From positions 62,001-126,000 of the forward strand of contig JBPCKA010000069.1 in NCBI GenBank assembly GCA_051004735.1: 64,000 bases of DNA. The letters run 5' to 3'. A program made the translations under genes and the position numbers. The stretch comes from Euzebya sp051004735 (lineage in GTDB: Bacteria > Actinomycetota > Nitriliruptoria > Euzebyales > Euzebyaceae). A model generated the notes under the pieces. The model searched no databases. It was given only the letters and a program-made list of their open reading frames with translations, and had not been told where the DNA came from. This document shows, piece after piece, positions 15,795-24,527 of this stretch (position 1 is its first letter; each line of letters begins with the position of its first letter).

Positions 15795-17653
15795 CCATGT
15801 GAGGTCGAGAAGCGGGGCGCAGCCTGACTGTCCACCGTCTCGGTGCTCTGGGTGACTCCAAGGGTCTGTTTGAACTGAGCCCGGTACAGCTCGCGGTACA
15901 GCCCCTCGTCGGTCACGAGTTCATCGTGGGTTCCGCGCTGCACGATCCGACCCGCGTCCACGACCAGAATCTGATCGGCGTCACGGACGGTCGACAGTCG
16001 GTGGGCGATCACGAAGCTTGTCCGGCCATCCATGAGCCGCAGGAGCGCCTGTTGGATCGCCAGTTCCGTCCGGGTGTCAACAGAACTGGTGGCCTCGTCC
16101 AGAACCAGGATCGAGGGGTCACTGATCATCGTTCTGGCGATTGCCAGCAGTTGGCGCTGGCCCAGGCTGAGGTTGGTCGCCCCCTCGGTCAGCATGGTGT
16201 CATAGCCATTGGGCAATGAGCGGATGAACCCGTCCGCATTGGCCAACTTGGCGGCCTGGACCACCTCATCGTCAGTCGCGGCCATACGCCCGTATCGGAT
16301 GTTGTTGCGGACACTCTCGCTGAACAGGAAGGTGTCCTGTAGGACCACGCCGACCTTCTCCCGCAGGCTGTCCTGCCCGATGCTGGCGATGTCGATGCCA
16401 TCGATCGTGATGCTGCCCTTGTCCACGTCATAGAAGCGGGTCAGGAGATTCACGATTGTGCTCTTGCCCGCACCGGTTGGTCCGACCAACCCGATGAGTT
16501 GACCTGTCTCGGCCGTCAGGTTGATATCGGTCAGGACCGCACTACCGCGTACGTAGCTGAAGTCGACGTCAGTGAAGACGACGCGTCCCGCAATCGTTGA
16601 AAGTTGGCGCGCCGGATCGGGATCCTTGACCGTCGGGCGCTCATCGACGATCGCGAAGATGCGTTCGGCACCGGCCAGAGCGCTGATGATCGAGGTGTAG
16701 GTGTTGCCCAGCCGACCAAGCGGCTGGCCGATGCGTTGTGCGTAGGCCACGAAGCTTGCAATCAGTCCGACGGTGACACCCCCTGTTCCGCCTATCGCCA
16801 GCCAGCCACCCAGGCCTGCCACCATCGCCACGCTCAGATTGCCGATTCCGAAGGTGAGGGGCATCAGCATGACGGTCAGCGACTGGGCCTTGGAGCCGGT
16901 GTCGCGAACGGCCTCGTTGGCATCCTGGAAGTCCGCACGGGCGGCGTCGTGATGGTCGAAGGCAATGATGACCCGTTGGCCTGACAACTGCTCCTCGGCA
17001 GTGCCGTTCAAATTTCCCAGATTCTGTTGATAGTCACGGAACAAGGGTCGGGACCGCCCACCGATGTAGCGGGTCACCAGCAGCATCGGCAGCAGAGGGA
17101 TGAGGGCAGCCGCTGTCAGGCGCCAGTCCAGGACGAGCATGAAGCTGATGATCCCGACCAAGCTGACCACGCTCTGCACGATGGCGATCAGATTCTGACT
17201 CAGCAGCTGGTCCACTGCATCGACGTCGTTCGTGGTGCGGCTCATCAGATCACCGATGGGCTCGCGATCAAAAAAGGACAGGCTCAACGTCTGCAGGTTC
17301 GCAAAGACGCTGTTTCGCAGCCCATACATGACCTGCTGTGCGATGCGGGCCATGGTCCGTGAATAGATCGTCATCGCGACCCAGGTGGCCAGGTAGGTAC
17401 CGGCCAGCAGCGCCGAGATGCCCAACAGGCCACGAGAGTCGCGATCGGCCACGTAGGTGTCGATTGCCCGACCCAGCAGGTAGGGACCAAGCAGGGCGAA
17501 GACCGCTCCGACGATGATCAACAGACCGACGATCACCAGCGATGCCATGTGCGGCTGGAGTGCCCACAACAGGCGACGCCGGGGGCTGGGGTGTTCAGAC
17601 TCGGTTGTCCCCGTGGACGCGGTCGGCGTGACAGGTGACAAGGTGGAGGTCAT
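15791..17653 (-). CDS. ABC exporter half-transporter, consensus ATPase site
   Basis: 620 residues. Six membrane helices occupy ~30-330, followed by an ATPase domain with Walker A GPTGAGKST, signature LSLGQRQ, Walker B ILVLDEATSSVD and switch His in VIAHRLST. The catalytic Glu is present, whereas the partner gene upstream has Asp there. That asymmetry (one degenerate, one consensus site) is the rule in heterodimeric exporters such as TM287/288. The start overlaps the stop of the partner by 4 bases (ATGA). Substrate unknown; this class exports drugs, lipids or peptides. Confidence 0.92.
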   Translation of the reverse strand: MTSTLSPVTPTASTGTTESEHPSPRRRLLWALQPHMASLVIVGLLIIVGAVFALLGPYLLGRAIDTYVADRDSRGLLGISALLAGTYLATWVAMTIYSRTMARIAQQVMYGLRNSVFANLQTLSLSFFDREPIGDLMSRTTNDVDAVDQLLSQNLIAIVQSVVSLVGIISFMLVLDWRLTAAALIPLLPMLLVTRYIGGRSRPLFRDYQQNLGNLNGTAEEQLSGQRVIIAFDHHDAARADFQDANEAVRDTGSKAQSLTVMLMPLTFGIGNLSVAMVAGLGGWLAIGGTGGVTVGLIASFVAYAQRIGQPLGRLGNTYTSIISALAGAERIFAIVDERPTVKDPDPARQLSTIAGRVVFTDVDFSYVRGSAVLTDINLTAETGQLIGLVGPTGAGKSTIVNLLTRFYDVDKGSITIDGIDIASIGQDSLREKVGVVLQDTFLFSESVRNNIRYGRMAATDDEVVQAAKLANADGFIRSLPNGYDTMLTEGATNLSLGQRQLLAIARTMISDPSILVLDEATSSVDTRTELAIQQALLRLMDGRTSFVIAHRLSTVRDADQILVVDAGRIVQRGTHDELVTDEGLYRELYRAQFKQTLGVTQSTETVDSQAAPRFSTSHG

Positions 17654-19398
17654 GCCGACATCGACTCCAATGGGTCGCCGAGTTGGGACCGGTAAATCTC
17701 CTGGTAGGTCGTGCTGCTGGCGATCAGGTCCTCGTGGGGGCCGTGGGCAACAATGCGGCCGTCTTCGAGCACCACGATCTGATCCGCGGCCAGGGCGGTA
17801 CTGATTCGTTGGGCAACAATCACCGTGGTGCGCGCGTGCCCGGTGGCGCCCAACGCTGCCTGGATCCGTGCCTCGGTCGCGACATCGACGGCACTGGTGC
17901 TGTCGTCCAGGATCAGGATCGGCGGATCACCAAGGACGGCTCGCGCGATTGCCAGACGCTGGCGCTGGCCACCCGAAAAGTTTGTTCCCCCCGCCTCGAC
18001 GTGACTTTCATATCCATCGGCCAGTGCAGTGATGAAGTCATCGGCCTGCGCTATGCGTGCGGCGGTGCGAATCTGCGATGCGGTGGCGTCGGGGACGCCA
18101 TAGGAGATGTTCTCGGCAACGGTGCCCGAGAACAACGTTGCGCGTTGCAGCGAGATGCCGATGTGTCGGCGGAGTTCGGACTGGCCCAACGTCGCGACGT
18201 CGACGCCGTCGATGGAGACTGTTCCAGAGGTCGGATCGTGGAAGCGGGGGATCATCCCGATCAGCGTGCTCTTGCCGGATCCCGTGGCCCCCAGGACGGC
18301 CAGCGTGGTTCCCGACTGGATGACCAGGCTGATATCGCGAAGGATGTCGTCCCCTTCGCCATAGGCGAAGCTCACACCCTCGAACGTGATCTGCCCAGCG
18401 ACGCGCTGCGTGCCCAGATGTGCCGGTGTCGACTGGTCGCGAACGACTGCCCTGGTGTCCAACACCTCAATGATTCGGGTTGACGATGCCGCCCCCGCGG
18501 CCAGTAGGGGCTGCACCATGGCGAAGATGATCAAGGGCATCGACGCCATCAGCAGGTAGTTGATGAAGGCCAGCAGTTCCCCCTCAAGCAGTCCGCCACC
18601 GATGACGGCGTTGCCGCCCAGCCACACGATCGCGGCTGTTCCGATGTTCATGATGCCAATCAGGGCCGGCAACAGCAGGGCGACCAGTTGGTTGACTTCG
18701 ATCGCCCTGGCGGTCAGATCGCCGTTGACCTGCTGGAACCGCTCGCCTTCCTGCTCACCACGGACAAAGGCGCGCACGACCCGCGCACCGACCAGGTTCT
18801 CACGTAGCACGGTGTTCAGCCGGTCCAGTCGGGACTGCATCAGGGTGTACAGCTTGCGTGACCGGACCGTGATCACCCACGTCACGGTGACCACGATCGG
18901 AACGATCACCACCAGGATCAACGTCAGGTCGGCCCGCAGGGTCAGCATGGCGATGACCGCGCCGATCAGCATCAGGGGCGCTTGGGCCAGGAAGCTGAGG
19001 CCGAACATGATGATCATCTGGACCTTCATCACGTCGCTTGTCAGGCGCGTCAGCATCTCTCCCGTGCCAAGGTCATCCAGATTGGCAAAGGACAGTTCCT
19101 GGATGTGGTTGTGCACATCCCGGCGCAGATCAGCGGCAACGTTGAACGCCACGCGTACGGCCACGACGGCTGCCACCGCTGACAGCGTCACTCCGGAGAT
19201 GACCAACAACAGCATCCGGACCGTGGTGGTGGCGACCAATCCCGAATCGCTCAGCGCGATGCCCTCATCAACGATCCGGGCGGTCTGGAGTGGCACCAGA
19301 ATACTGACGGCCACGTTGACCAGGGTGGCGCCCAGGGCAACACCGACCCGTCGCTTGTACGGGCCGAGCCAGGCGAGAATGCGGAAAAGGTCCTTCAT
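17650..19398 (-). CDS. ABC exporter half-transporter, degenerate ATPase site
   Basis: 582 residues with six N-terminal membrane helices and a C-terminal ATPase: Walker A GATGSGKST, signature FSGGQRQRLA, Walker B ILILDDSTSAVD. The residue after the Walker B Asp is Asp rather than the catalytic Glu, and the switch region reads IVAQRIST with Gln in place of His. Both changes mark the non-hydrolysing subunit of a heterodimer. The gene is first of the two, so they form one operon running toward the two-component genes. The 100 bases before its start hold no clear operator. Confidence 0.92.
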   Translation of the reverse strand: MKDLFRILAWLGPYKRRVGVALGATLVNVAVSILVPLQTARIVDEGIALSDSGLVATTTVRMLLLVISGVTLSAVAAVVAVRVAFNVAADLRRDVHNHIQELSFANLDDLGTGEMLTRLTSDVMKVQMIIMFGLSFLAQAPLMLIGAVIAMLTLRADLTLILVVIVPIVVTVTWVITVRSRKLYTLMQSRLDRLNTVLRENLVGARVVRAFVRGEQEGERFQQVNGDLTARAIEVNQLVALLLPALIGIMNIGTAAIVWLGGNAVIGGGLLEGELLAFINYLLMASMPLIIFAMVQPLLAAGAASSTRIIEVLDTRAVVRDQSTPAHLGTQRVAGQITFEGVSFAYGEGDDILRDISLVIQSGTTLAVLGATGSGKSTLIGMIPRFHDPTSGTVSIDGVDVATLGQSELRRHIGISLQRATLFSGTVAENISYGVPDATASQIRTAARIAQADDFITALADGYESHVEAGGTNFSGGQRQRLAIARAVLGDPPILILDDSTSAVDVATEARIQAALGATGHARTTVIVAQRISTALAADQIVVLEDGRIVAHGPHEDLIASSTTYQEIYRSQLGDPLESMSA

Positions 19399-19506
19399 GT
19401 TGAGTGGTCCGATCGAGGCGGTCGGCCCCTGCGGTGAGATGGGCCAGATCAGGACTGGGTTCGGGGTGTAAGCCAGGTTAGGGTGACGGACCCGGATGTA
19501 CGGGCG

Positions 19507-19920
19507 CTACCGGACGTCAACGTCGTAGGCCTCCCACAGCAGGTCGATGATGGCCGGGGTCACGTCGGTGATGTCGTGAAGGTTGAACACGTGGTGATGT
19601 CGACTGCCCACAGATTCGACCTGCCAGCGGGGTGAGGGGCTGCTGACCACGCGCGGCAATTTCACCGACAATGCCGTCCAGCGGGTCATGGTGCGCAGTT
19701 GAGCGAAGCTGGAGGTGCGCTTGAAGAACAACCCCACCTGTACCGGTTCGATCAGCGCCTGAGGCATCTCCCCCACCACCCCGATCAGTTTCTGGGCCAC
19801 CGGGCGCTCGTACGGTGGTGAGGTTCCAAGCCATTCCTGCAGGCCAAGAGCAGGGGAGCAGGTATGGCCTGCGTTGCGGCGACCGAAGGTACGACGGCAG
19901 TCCGGACACCTCCACATCAT
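19507..19920 (-). CDS. DUF5655 domain protein with N-terminal zinc knuckle
   Basis: 137 residues. The N-terminus has a Cys/His cluster (CPDCRRTFGRRNAGHTC) likely to bind zinc. The rest matches DUF5655, with GLFFKRTSSFAQLR and the C-terminal HVFNLHDITDVTPAIIDLLWEAY. DUF5655 proteins are small and widespread, often predicted to carry a winged or transport-like fold, with no proven function. It is divergent from uvrD2, with about 90 bases between the starts. Stop at 19507 leaves a non-coding gap before the ABC genes. Confidence 0.78.
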   Translation of the reverse strand: MMWRCPDCRRTFGRRNAGHTCSPALGLQEWLGTSPPYERPVAQKLIGVVGEMPQALIEPVQVGLFFKRTSSFAQLRTMTRWTALSVKLPRVVSSPSPRWQVESVGSRHHHVFNLHDITDVTPAIIDLLWEAYDVDVR

Positions 19921-20009
19921 CGTGACAGCATCGCAGACGCCAGGTCCTGGTCGTCGCTGTTGTGGACAGACCGTCTGCGATTGTGGCGCCGTTGGTTAGG
20001 CTGCCGCGT

Positions 20010-22106
20010 GTGAGTGCTGCGCTGACTGTTCCCGATGACCTGCTGGCCTCGCTCAACCCCGAGCAGGCCTCCGCCGCAGCCCGTCCCTGCGGCCCGGTGC
20101 GCATCCTCGCGGGTGCGGGGACCGGGAAGACCCGCACGATCTCGCATCGCATTGCCGGGCAGATCGCCAGCGGTGCCTTTGAGGCGTCACAGATACTCGC
20201 GGTCACGTTCACCGAGCGAGCGGCTGCCGAGATGCGGACCAGGATCGCCAGGTTGCTGAACCCAGGTGAGGGGCAGGGCCCCGCGGTGGGAGTGCGTGCC
20301 GTGACGTTTCATGCCGCAGCGTGGGCACAGGTGCGACATTTCTGGCCCGACCTGGTCCAGGCCGGTGAGGCACATACGCCGCCGGACGGTGGGTTACCAC
20401 AGGTCCTGACATCAAAGATCCCGTTGCTGATAGCAGCTGCGCGCCGGCTGGGTGTTGACGCCGGCGACCTTGCATCGGAGGTGGAGTGGGCAGCCAACGC
20501 CGGCCTGAGCGCCGCCCAGGTGGCCCGGTCGGGCAGGGATGAACTGGTGGACCCGGCGACGCTGGCGCAGGTCATCACCGACTACGGACGCGACAAGGCC
20601 GGTCGTGGCGCCATCGATTACGAGGACATGCTGCGACTGGCCGGACGGCTGGCCACCCTTGATGGTCCCGCCGCGACCATTCGCGATCGCTATCGCGCGT
20701 TTACTGTGGATGAGTTCCAGGACACCAACCCGCTTCAGTGGGGACTGCTGCGTGCCTGGGCGGGAGACCGAGACGACGTCTGTGTCGTCGGTGACCCAGC
20801 ACAGACCATCTTCAGTTTCACCGGTGCGGACAGCCGCTTCCTGGCCGGTTTCGACAAGGCCTTCCCCGGCACGGCGACGGTGCAACTGGACCGCTCCTAC
20901 CGGTCCACGCCGGAGGTGCTCAGCGTGGCGAACAAGGTGCTGGGGCGACGTGCGCCTTCCCTCAGGGCGACACGTGCGGAGGAAGGGGCACCGCCCGCCG
21001 TCTTCCGCGAATGCAGTGATGAGGTGCAGGAGCTTGAGGTGATCAGCAGCAAGATCAAAGACCTTGCCGCTGACGGTGTGCCCTACTCACAGATGGCGGT
21101 CTGCTATCGCATCAACGCCCAGGCAGCGCCGTGGGAGGACCATCTGCGTCAGGCCAAAATCCCGGTCACGGTGCGTGGCGAGGGATCCTTCTATGACCGG
21201 CGCGAGGTCCGCCAGGCCATCCGTGCCCTGCATCAGGCGACAACGGTCGCGCGGCCCACCGACGCACCTCCCCCGGTGGTGGATGCACCGGTGACCAACC
21301 CCAACATCGTGGCGCAGGCCGAAGTCGTCTTTCGTGACGCCCTGTCGTGGCGTCCCGGGAAACCGCCCGCCGGTCGGCAGGCCAGGGAACGATGGGAGGC
21401 GATTCAGGCGGTACACGACGAGGTGACCGCGATGGCCGGGACCGGCCTGGACCTGGACCAGATCGCGCTGGAACTGTCGGCCCGAGTCGCCGCCGGGGTT
21501 GACCACACCACCGAAGCCGTCACGCTGATGAGCCTGCACCGGGCCAAGGGCACCGAGTTCGACGCCGTGTTCCTGGTCGCGGTGGAGGAGGGCTTGCTGC
21601 CCATCAGCTACGCCTCCGAGCCAGCCGAGATCGATGAGGAACGCCGATTGATGTACGTCGGTGTCACCAGGGCAAGGCGCTGGCTCAGCGTGTCATGGGC
21701 ACAGAGCAGACCCAATCGTTCGGGCAAGTCCAGTACCCGACGCCCCAGTCGGTTCATCTATGACCTGGGCCCCGGGGCACCGGTGACCGGCGCGTCACCG
21801 TCACGGGCCGGCAAGGCAAGGTCGGGGGAGCGCAAAGGCGACGGGACGGTCAAGGTGTCGCTTGAGCAACTGCCATCCGACGCCGATCCGTTGCTGGCAC
21901 AGCGGTTGCGTTCCTGGCGGTTGGAGCGCGCCAAGTCCGATGGGGTACCGGCCTTCGTGGTCTTCAGCGATGCAACCCTGATCGAGTTGGCCACCCGCCG
22001 CCCCTCGGATCGACGTGCCTTGCTTGCCGTCAAGGGATTCGGGCCGGCCAAGGCAGATCGGTACGGCGGCGATGTCCTGGCGACAATTGCCGGACGCGTG
22101 ACGTGA
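20010..22106 (+). CDS. uvrD2: UvrD2-type superfamily 1 DNA helicase with HRDC domain
   Basis: 698 residues from GTG 20010. Helicase motifs in order: Q-motif LNPEQASAA, Walker A AGAGTGKT (34-41), motif II DEFQDTN, motif III DPAQTIFSFTGAD, motif IV/V LMSLHRAKGTEFDAVF and motif VI YVGVTRARRWL. A C-terminal HRDC domain (about 615-695, TLIELATRRPSDRRALLAVKG) is the mark of mycobacterial UvrD2. It is a 3'-5' ATP-dependent DNA helicase in repair; in mycobacteria the protein, though not its helicase activity, is essential. Upstream in-frame codons to 19962 lack family similarity. Its stop overlaps the nrtR start (GTGA), linking a repair gene with NAD genes. Confidence 0.92.
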   Translation: MSAALTVPDDLLASLNPEQASAAARPCGPVRILAGAGTGKTRTISHRIAGQIASGAFEASQILAVTFTERAAAEMRTRIARLLNPGEGQGPAVGVRAVTFHAAAWAQVRHFWPDLVQAGEAHTPPDGGLPQVLTSKIPLLIAAARRLGVDAGDLASEVEWAANAGLSAAQVARSGRDELVDPATLAQVITDYGRDKAGRGAIDYEDMLRLAGRLATLDGPAATIRDRYRAFTVDEFQDTNPLQWGLLRAWAGDRDDVCVVGDPAQTIFSFTGADSRFLAGFDKAFPGTATVQLDRSYRSTPEVLSVANKVLGRRAPSLRATRAEEGAPPAVFRECSDEVQELEVISSKIKDLAADGVPYSQMAVCYRINAQAAPWEDHLRQAKIPVTVRGEGSFYDRREVRQAIRALHQATTVARPTDAPPPVVDAPVTNPNIVAQAEVVFRDALSWRPGKPPAGRQARERWEAIQAVHDEVTAMAGTGLDLDQIALELSARVAAGVDHTTEAVTLMSLHRAKGTEFDAVFLVAVEEGLLPISYASEPAEIDEERRLMYVGVTRARRWLSVSWAQSRPNRSGKSSTRRPSRFIYDLGPGAPVTGASPSRAGKARSGERKGDGTVKVSLEQLPSDADPLLAQRLRSWRLERAKSDGVPAFVVFSDATLIELATRRPSDRRALLAVKGFGPAKADRYGGDVLATIAGRVT

Positions 22107-22789
22107 GGGGACCGCCGGGCGACGCGACGCACACCGGTGTCGATGTCAACGTGGTCACGCTCACGCTAGGCCGGGTGGCCGAGGCGGGGGACAACCCGAG
22201 GCTGCAGGTCTGGCTGACCACCGATCCTGCCGGGCAGGATCGGTGGGCCCTGCCGGGGGCGGCGCTGACTCCGACAGTGGATCTGGAGGGGGCCACACGT
22301 GCGGTTCTTGCCGACATCGGCGTGAACGACCCCCGGCATCTGGAGCAATTGGCATCCTTCGGAGCTCCTGAGCGGACCCCCGGGCGGCACAGCGTCAGCG
22401 TGACGTATCTGGCCTTGATCCCTCAGCCTCATGAGGGTCATGGCGGTCAGTGGGCACCCCTGGAGCAAGGGAGCGTCCCCGTGGCCATGGCCTGGGATCA
22501 TGGGCTGATCGTTGACACCGCGGTGCAGCGGGTGCGCAGCAAACTGTCGTACTCCAACATTGCCTTCGGACTACTGCCCGATGAGTTCACGATGTCGGAG
22601 TTGCAGGCGGTGTATGAGGCGGTGTGGGACACCACCCTGGACAAGCGCAATTTTCGCCGAAAGGTGGGGACGCTTGGTCTGCTGGCGCCGACTGGTGGAC
22701 AGCGACGGGGATCACACCGGCCAGCGCGTCTGTATACCTTCGTCAGCTCTGAACTGGTTTTGCTGGACGACGTGATCGCGACCTCATGA
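22103..22789 (+). CDS. nrtR: NrtR-type Nudix-related regulator of NAD synthesis
   Basis: 228 residues. The N-terminal ~140 residues have a Nudix fold (VVTLTLGRV, RWALPGAALTPTVDL) but the catalytic box GX5EX7REUXEEXGU is not preserved, as in NrtR proteins that bind ADP-ribose without cleaving it. The C-terminal ~80 residues are the winged helix of this family (LPDEFTMSELQAVYEAVW, LDKRNFRRKVGTLGLL). NrtR represses NAD biosynthesis and salvage genes. The next gene is pncB, coupled by ATGA, which fits exactly. The GTG start overlaps the uvrD2 stop. The operator cannot be located with confidence; it may lie upstream of uvrD2. Confidence 0.85.
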   Translation: MRGPPGDATHTGVDVNVVTLTLGRVAEAGDNPRLQVWLTTDPAGQDRWALPGAALTPTVDLEGATRAVLADIGVNDPRHLEQLASFGAPERTPGRHSVSVTYLALIPQPHEGHGGQWAPLEQGSVPVAMAWDHGLIVDTAVQRVRSKLSYSNIAFGLLPDEFTMSELQAVYEAVWDTTLDKRNFRRKVGTLGLLAPTGGQRRGSHRPARLYTFVSSELVLLDDVIATS

Positions 22790-24132
22790 CACCCTCTGCG
22801 TTGTTCACCGACTTCTACGAGTTGACCATGATGGCCGGGTACGCAGCGGCCGGTCTGGCCCAGGCACCCGCGGTGTTCGACCTGTTCTTCCGCCGACCAC
22901 CGGAGGGTGTGTCCGTACTGGTGGCCGCCGGCCAGGACCTGGCCCTGACCTTCCTGGAGGAGTTGTCATTCACCGATCAGGATCTGACCTACCTGCGTGG
23001 CACCCCCCTGCCGAGGGAGTTCGTGGACTCTTTGGCCGACTTCACCTTCACCGGCGAGGTGTTCGCCGTGCCGGAGGGCACCCCGGTGTTCGCCGACGAA
23101 CCCGTGCTGCGGGTCCAGGCACCGTTGGCCCAGGCCCAACTGGTCGAGACGGCGGTGCTGAATGCGGTCTGCTACGGCTCGCTGGTGGCATCCAACGCGG
23201 CTGAGGTGCGTCACGCGGCGGGGGATCGTTCGGTGCTTGAGTTCGGCGCCCGTCGCGCGCACGGTCCAGATGGGGCACTGTCGGCGTCACGGGCGGCTTA
23301 CATCGGAGGGTGTGACGCTACCTCAAACGTCGAGGCCGGGCGGCAGTTCGGCATTCCGGTGGCCGGGACACAGGCCCACGCATGGGTGATGGCGTTTGAG
23401 TCAGAGGTCGAGTCGTTTCGCGCGTATGCCCGGACCTTCCCCGACAACTGCATCCTGTTGGTGGACACCTACGACACCTTGGCCGTCGGGGTACCCAACG
23501 CGATCGTCGTGGCCCGTGAAATGGCTGGGCGCGGCCAGGCCCTGACAGGGGTCCGACTGGACTCAGGGGATCTGGATGAGTTGTCGCGTGGTGCCCGGGC
23601 CCAGCTTGATCAGGCAGGCTTCCCCGAGGTTCAGATCGTGGCCAGCGGAGATCTGGATGCGCCCCGGATCCGTGCCCTATGCGAGGCGAAGGCGCCGATC
23701 GACAGCTTCGGTGTGGGCACCGCCCTGGTGACGGCCAAGCAGGACCCGACGATCTCGGGTGTCTACAAGCTGGCCCATGTTGGCGATTTCCCCGTGGCCA
23801 AGGTCTCGGCGACACCAGCAAAGACGACCAATCCAGGACGCAAGCAAGTGTGGCGCACGGAGGAGGGGGACGTGATCGGCCTGGCCGATGAGCAACGCCC
23901 CGGTGAGCCCCTGTTGCACAAGGTGATGGCCGGCGGCCGACGGCTGACCTCCTCCCCTCCCCTGGCCGAGGTCAGACAGCGTGGCCTGGCGATGCGAACG
24001 GAGTTGGCAGACCGTGCGCCCGGCGGGGACCTCAGCAAGTGGCCCACCCGCCGCTCAGCAGTCCTGCAGACCCTGCGCGATCGAGTTCTTGATGACCTGT
24101 CCGACGGCGTCCGCGACGACCGCGCCACCTGA
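22786..24132 (+). CDS. pncB: Nicotinate phosphoribosyltransferase
   Basis: 448 residues. The enzyme joins nicotinate and PRPP (with ATP hydrolysis) to nicotinate mononucleotide in the Preiss-Handler NAD salvage route. Landmarks: N-terminal TDFYELTMMAGY, FGARRAHGPDGA with the His that is phosphorylated, GTQAHAWVMAFESE, the PRPP site VDTYDT..LDSGDL, and ASGDLD..FGVGTALV. Length is normal. The start overlaps nrtR (ATGA), so expression is probably under NrtR control. It is the last conserved gene before the accessory region; a hairpin-forming repeat starts 9 bases after its stop. Confidence 0.94.
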   Translation: MTPSALFTDFYELTMMAGYAAAGLAQAPAVFDLFFRRPPEGVSVLVAAGQDLALTFLEELSFTDQDLTYLRGTPLPREFVDSLADFTFTGEVFAVPEGTPVFADEPVLRVQAPLAQAQLVETAVLNAVCYGSLVASNAAEVRHAAGDRSVLEFGARRAHGPDGALSASRAAYIGGCDATSNVEAGRQFGIPVAGTQAHAWVMAFESEVESFRAYARTFPDNCILLVDTYDTLAVGVPNAIVVAREMAGRGQALTGVRLDSGDLDELSRGARAQLDQAGFPEVQIVASGDLDAPRIRALCEAKAPIDSFGVGTALVTAKQDPTISGVYKLAHVGDFPVAKVSATPAKTTNPGRKQVWRTEEGDVIGLADEQRPGEPLLHKVMAGGRRLTSSPPLAEVRQRGLAMRTELADRAPGGDLSKWPTRRSAVLQTLRDRVLDDLSDGVRDDRAT

Positions 24133-24140
24133 TCGAGCCA

Positions 24141-24186
24141 GGGTTCGAGAATGGTGACGTGGTAGGCATCCGCCTGTCTCGAACCC
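24141..24186. repeat. Hairpin repeat, copy 1
   Basis: GGGTTCGAGA and TCTCGAACCC form perfect 10-bp arms around a 26-base centre that includes GGTAGGCATCC. Related copies lie at 26152-26215 and 27435-27490, each just after the last gene of a block. There is no U-run, so it is not an ordinary terminator. Confidence 0.6.
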
Positions 24187-24264
24187 CCGTCGGCCCATGA
24201 TGACATGTCTGTGACTACGACGGCGTGACCTTGTGGCACGGAGGATGACCGCGGCATAGCATGG

Positions 24265-24278
24265 CGAACATCTGTTCG
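24265..24278. promoter_or_regulatory. LexA/SOS box
   Basis: CGAACATCTGTTCG matches the Gram-positive and actinobacterial LexA operator pattern CGAAC-N4-GTTCG. It lies 22 bases before the start of the YjzC-like gene and about 250 bases before the TIR operon, so damage-induced transcription of this block is plausible. Confidence 0.6.
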
Positions 24279-24299
24279 TCCAAACATTGGAGGTACGCC

Positions 24300-24476
24300 A
24301 TGGGGTAGAAGCCAGGAGAGACTCCGGACCGGCCCGGCGAGTATGAGGAGCGCGGTCCTCGCGGCGGTCAGGTCCCGCGGCCGCGACAGGTCACGATCGA
24401 GCCCGGCGATGACCGAATGCCGCCCACACAGGAGGCGGGCAGGACGTGGGAGCGCGTCGGCCCGCCGAAGAAGTAG
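24300..24476 (+). pseudogene. YjzC-like small protein with amber stop at codon 3
   Basis: After a good ribosome site (GGAGG, 6-base gap) the frame reads ATG GGG TAG and then continues without further stops to TAG 24474. The continuation KPGETPDRPGEYEERGPRGG, VTIEPGDDRMPPTQ and GRTWERVGPP is the body of a YjzC-like short protein (about 58 residues). No start codon after the TAG could restore the conserved N-terminus. A single base change from a sense codon explains it. The family function is unknown. The LexA-type box directly upstream suggests it was damage-inducible. It is either a recent pseudogene or suppressed at the amber codon. Confidence 0.7.
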
Positions 24477-24527
24477 GGGTCCTGTACTTGAACGTCTCGT
24501 GTCAGTGGGAGGTGCAAGCCTGAGGTC

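Noticed and set aside
15791..19398. Second independent exporter
   Set aside because: The two ABC genes overlap and show one degenerate and one consensus ATPase site, so they are two halves of one heterodimer.
24300..24476. Pyrrolysine at the TAG of the YjzC-like gene
   Set aside because: Pyrrolysine use is not known for this family, and a simple nonsense change at codon 3 is more likely. No pyl genes are in the window.
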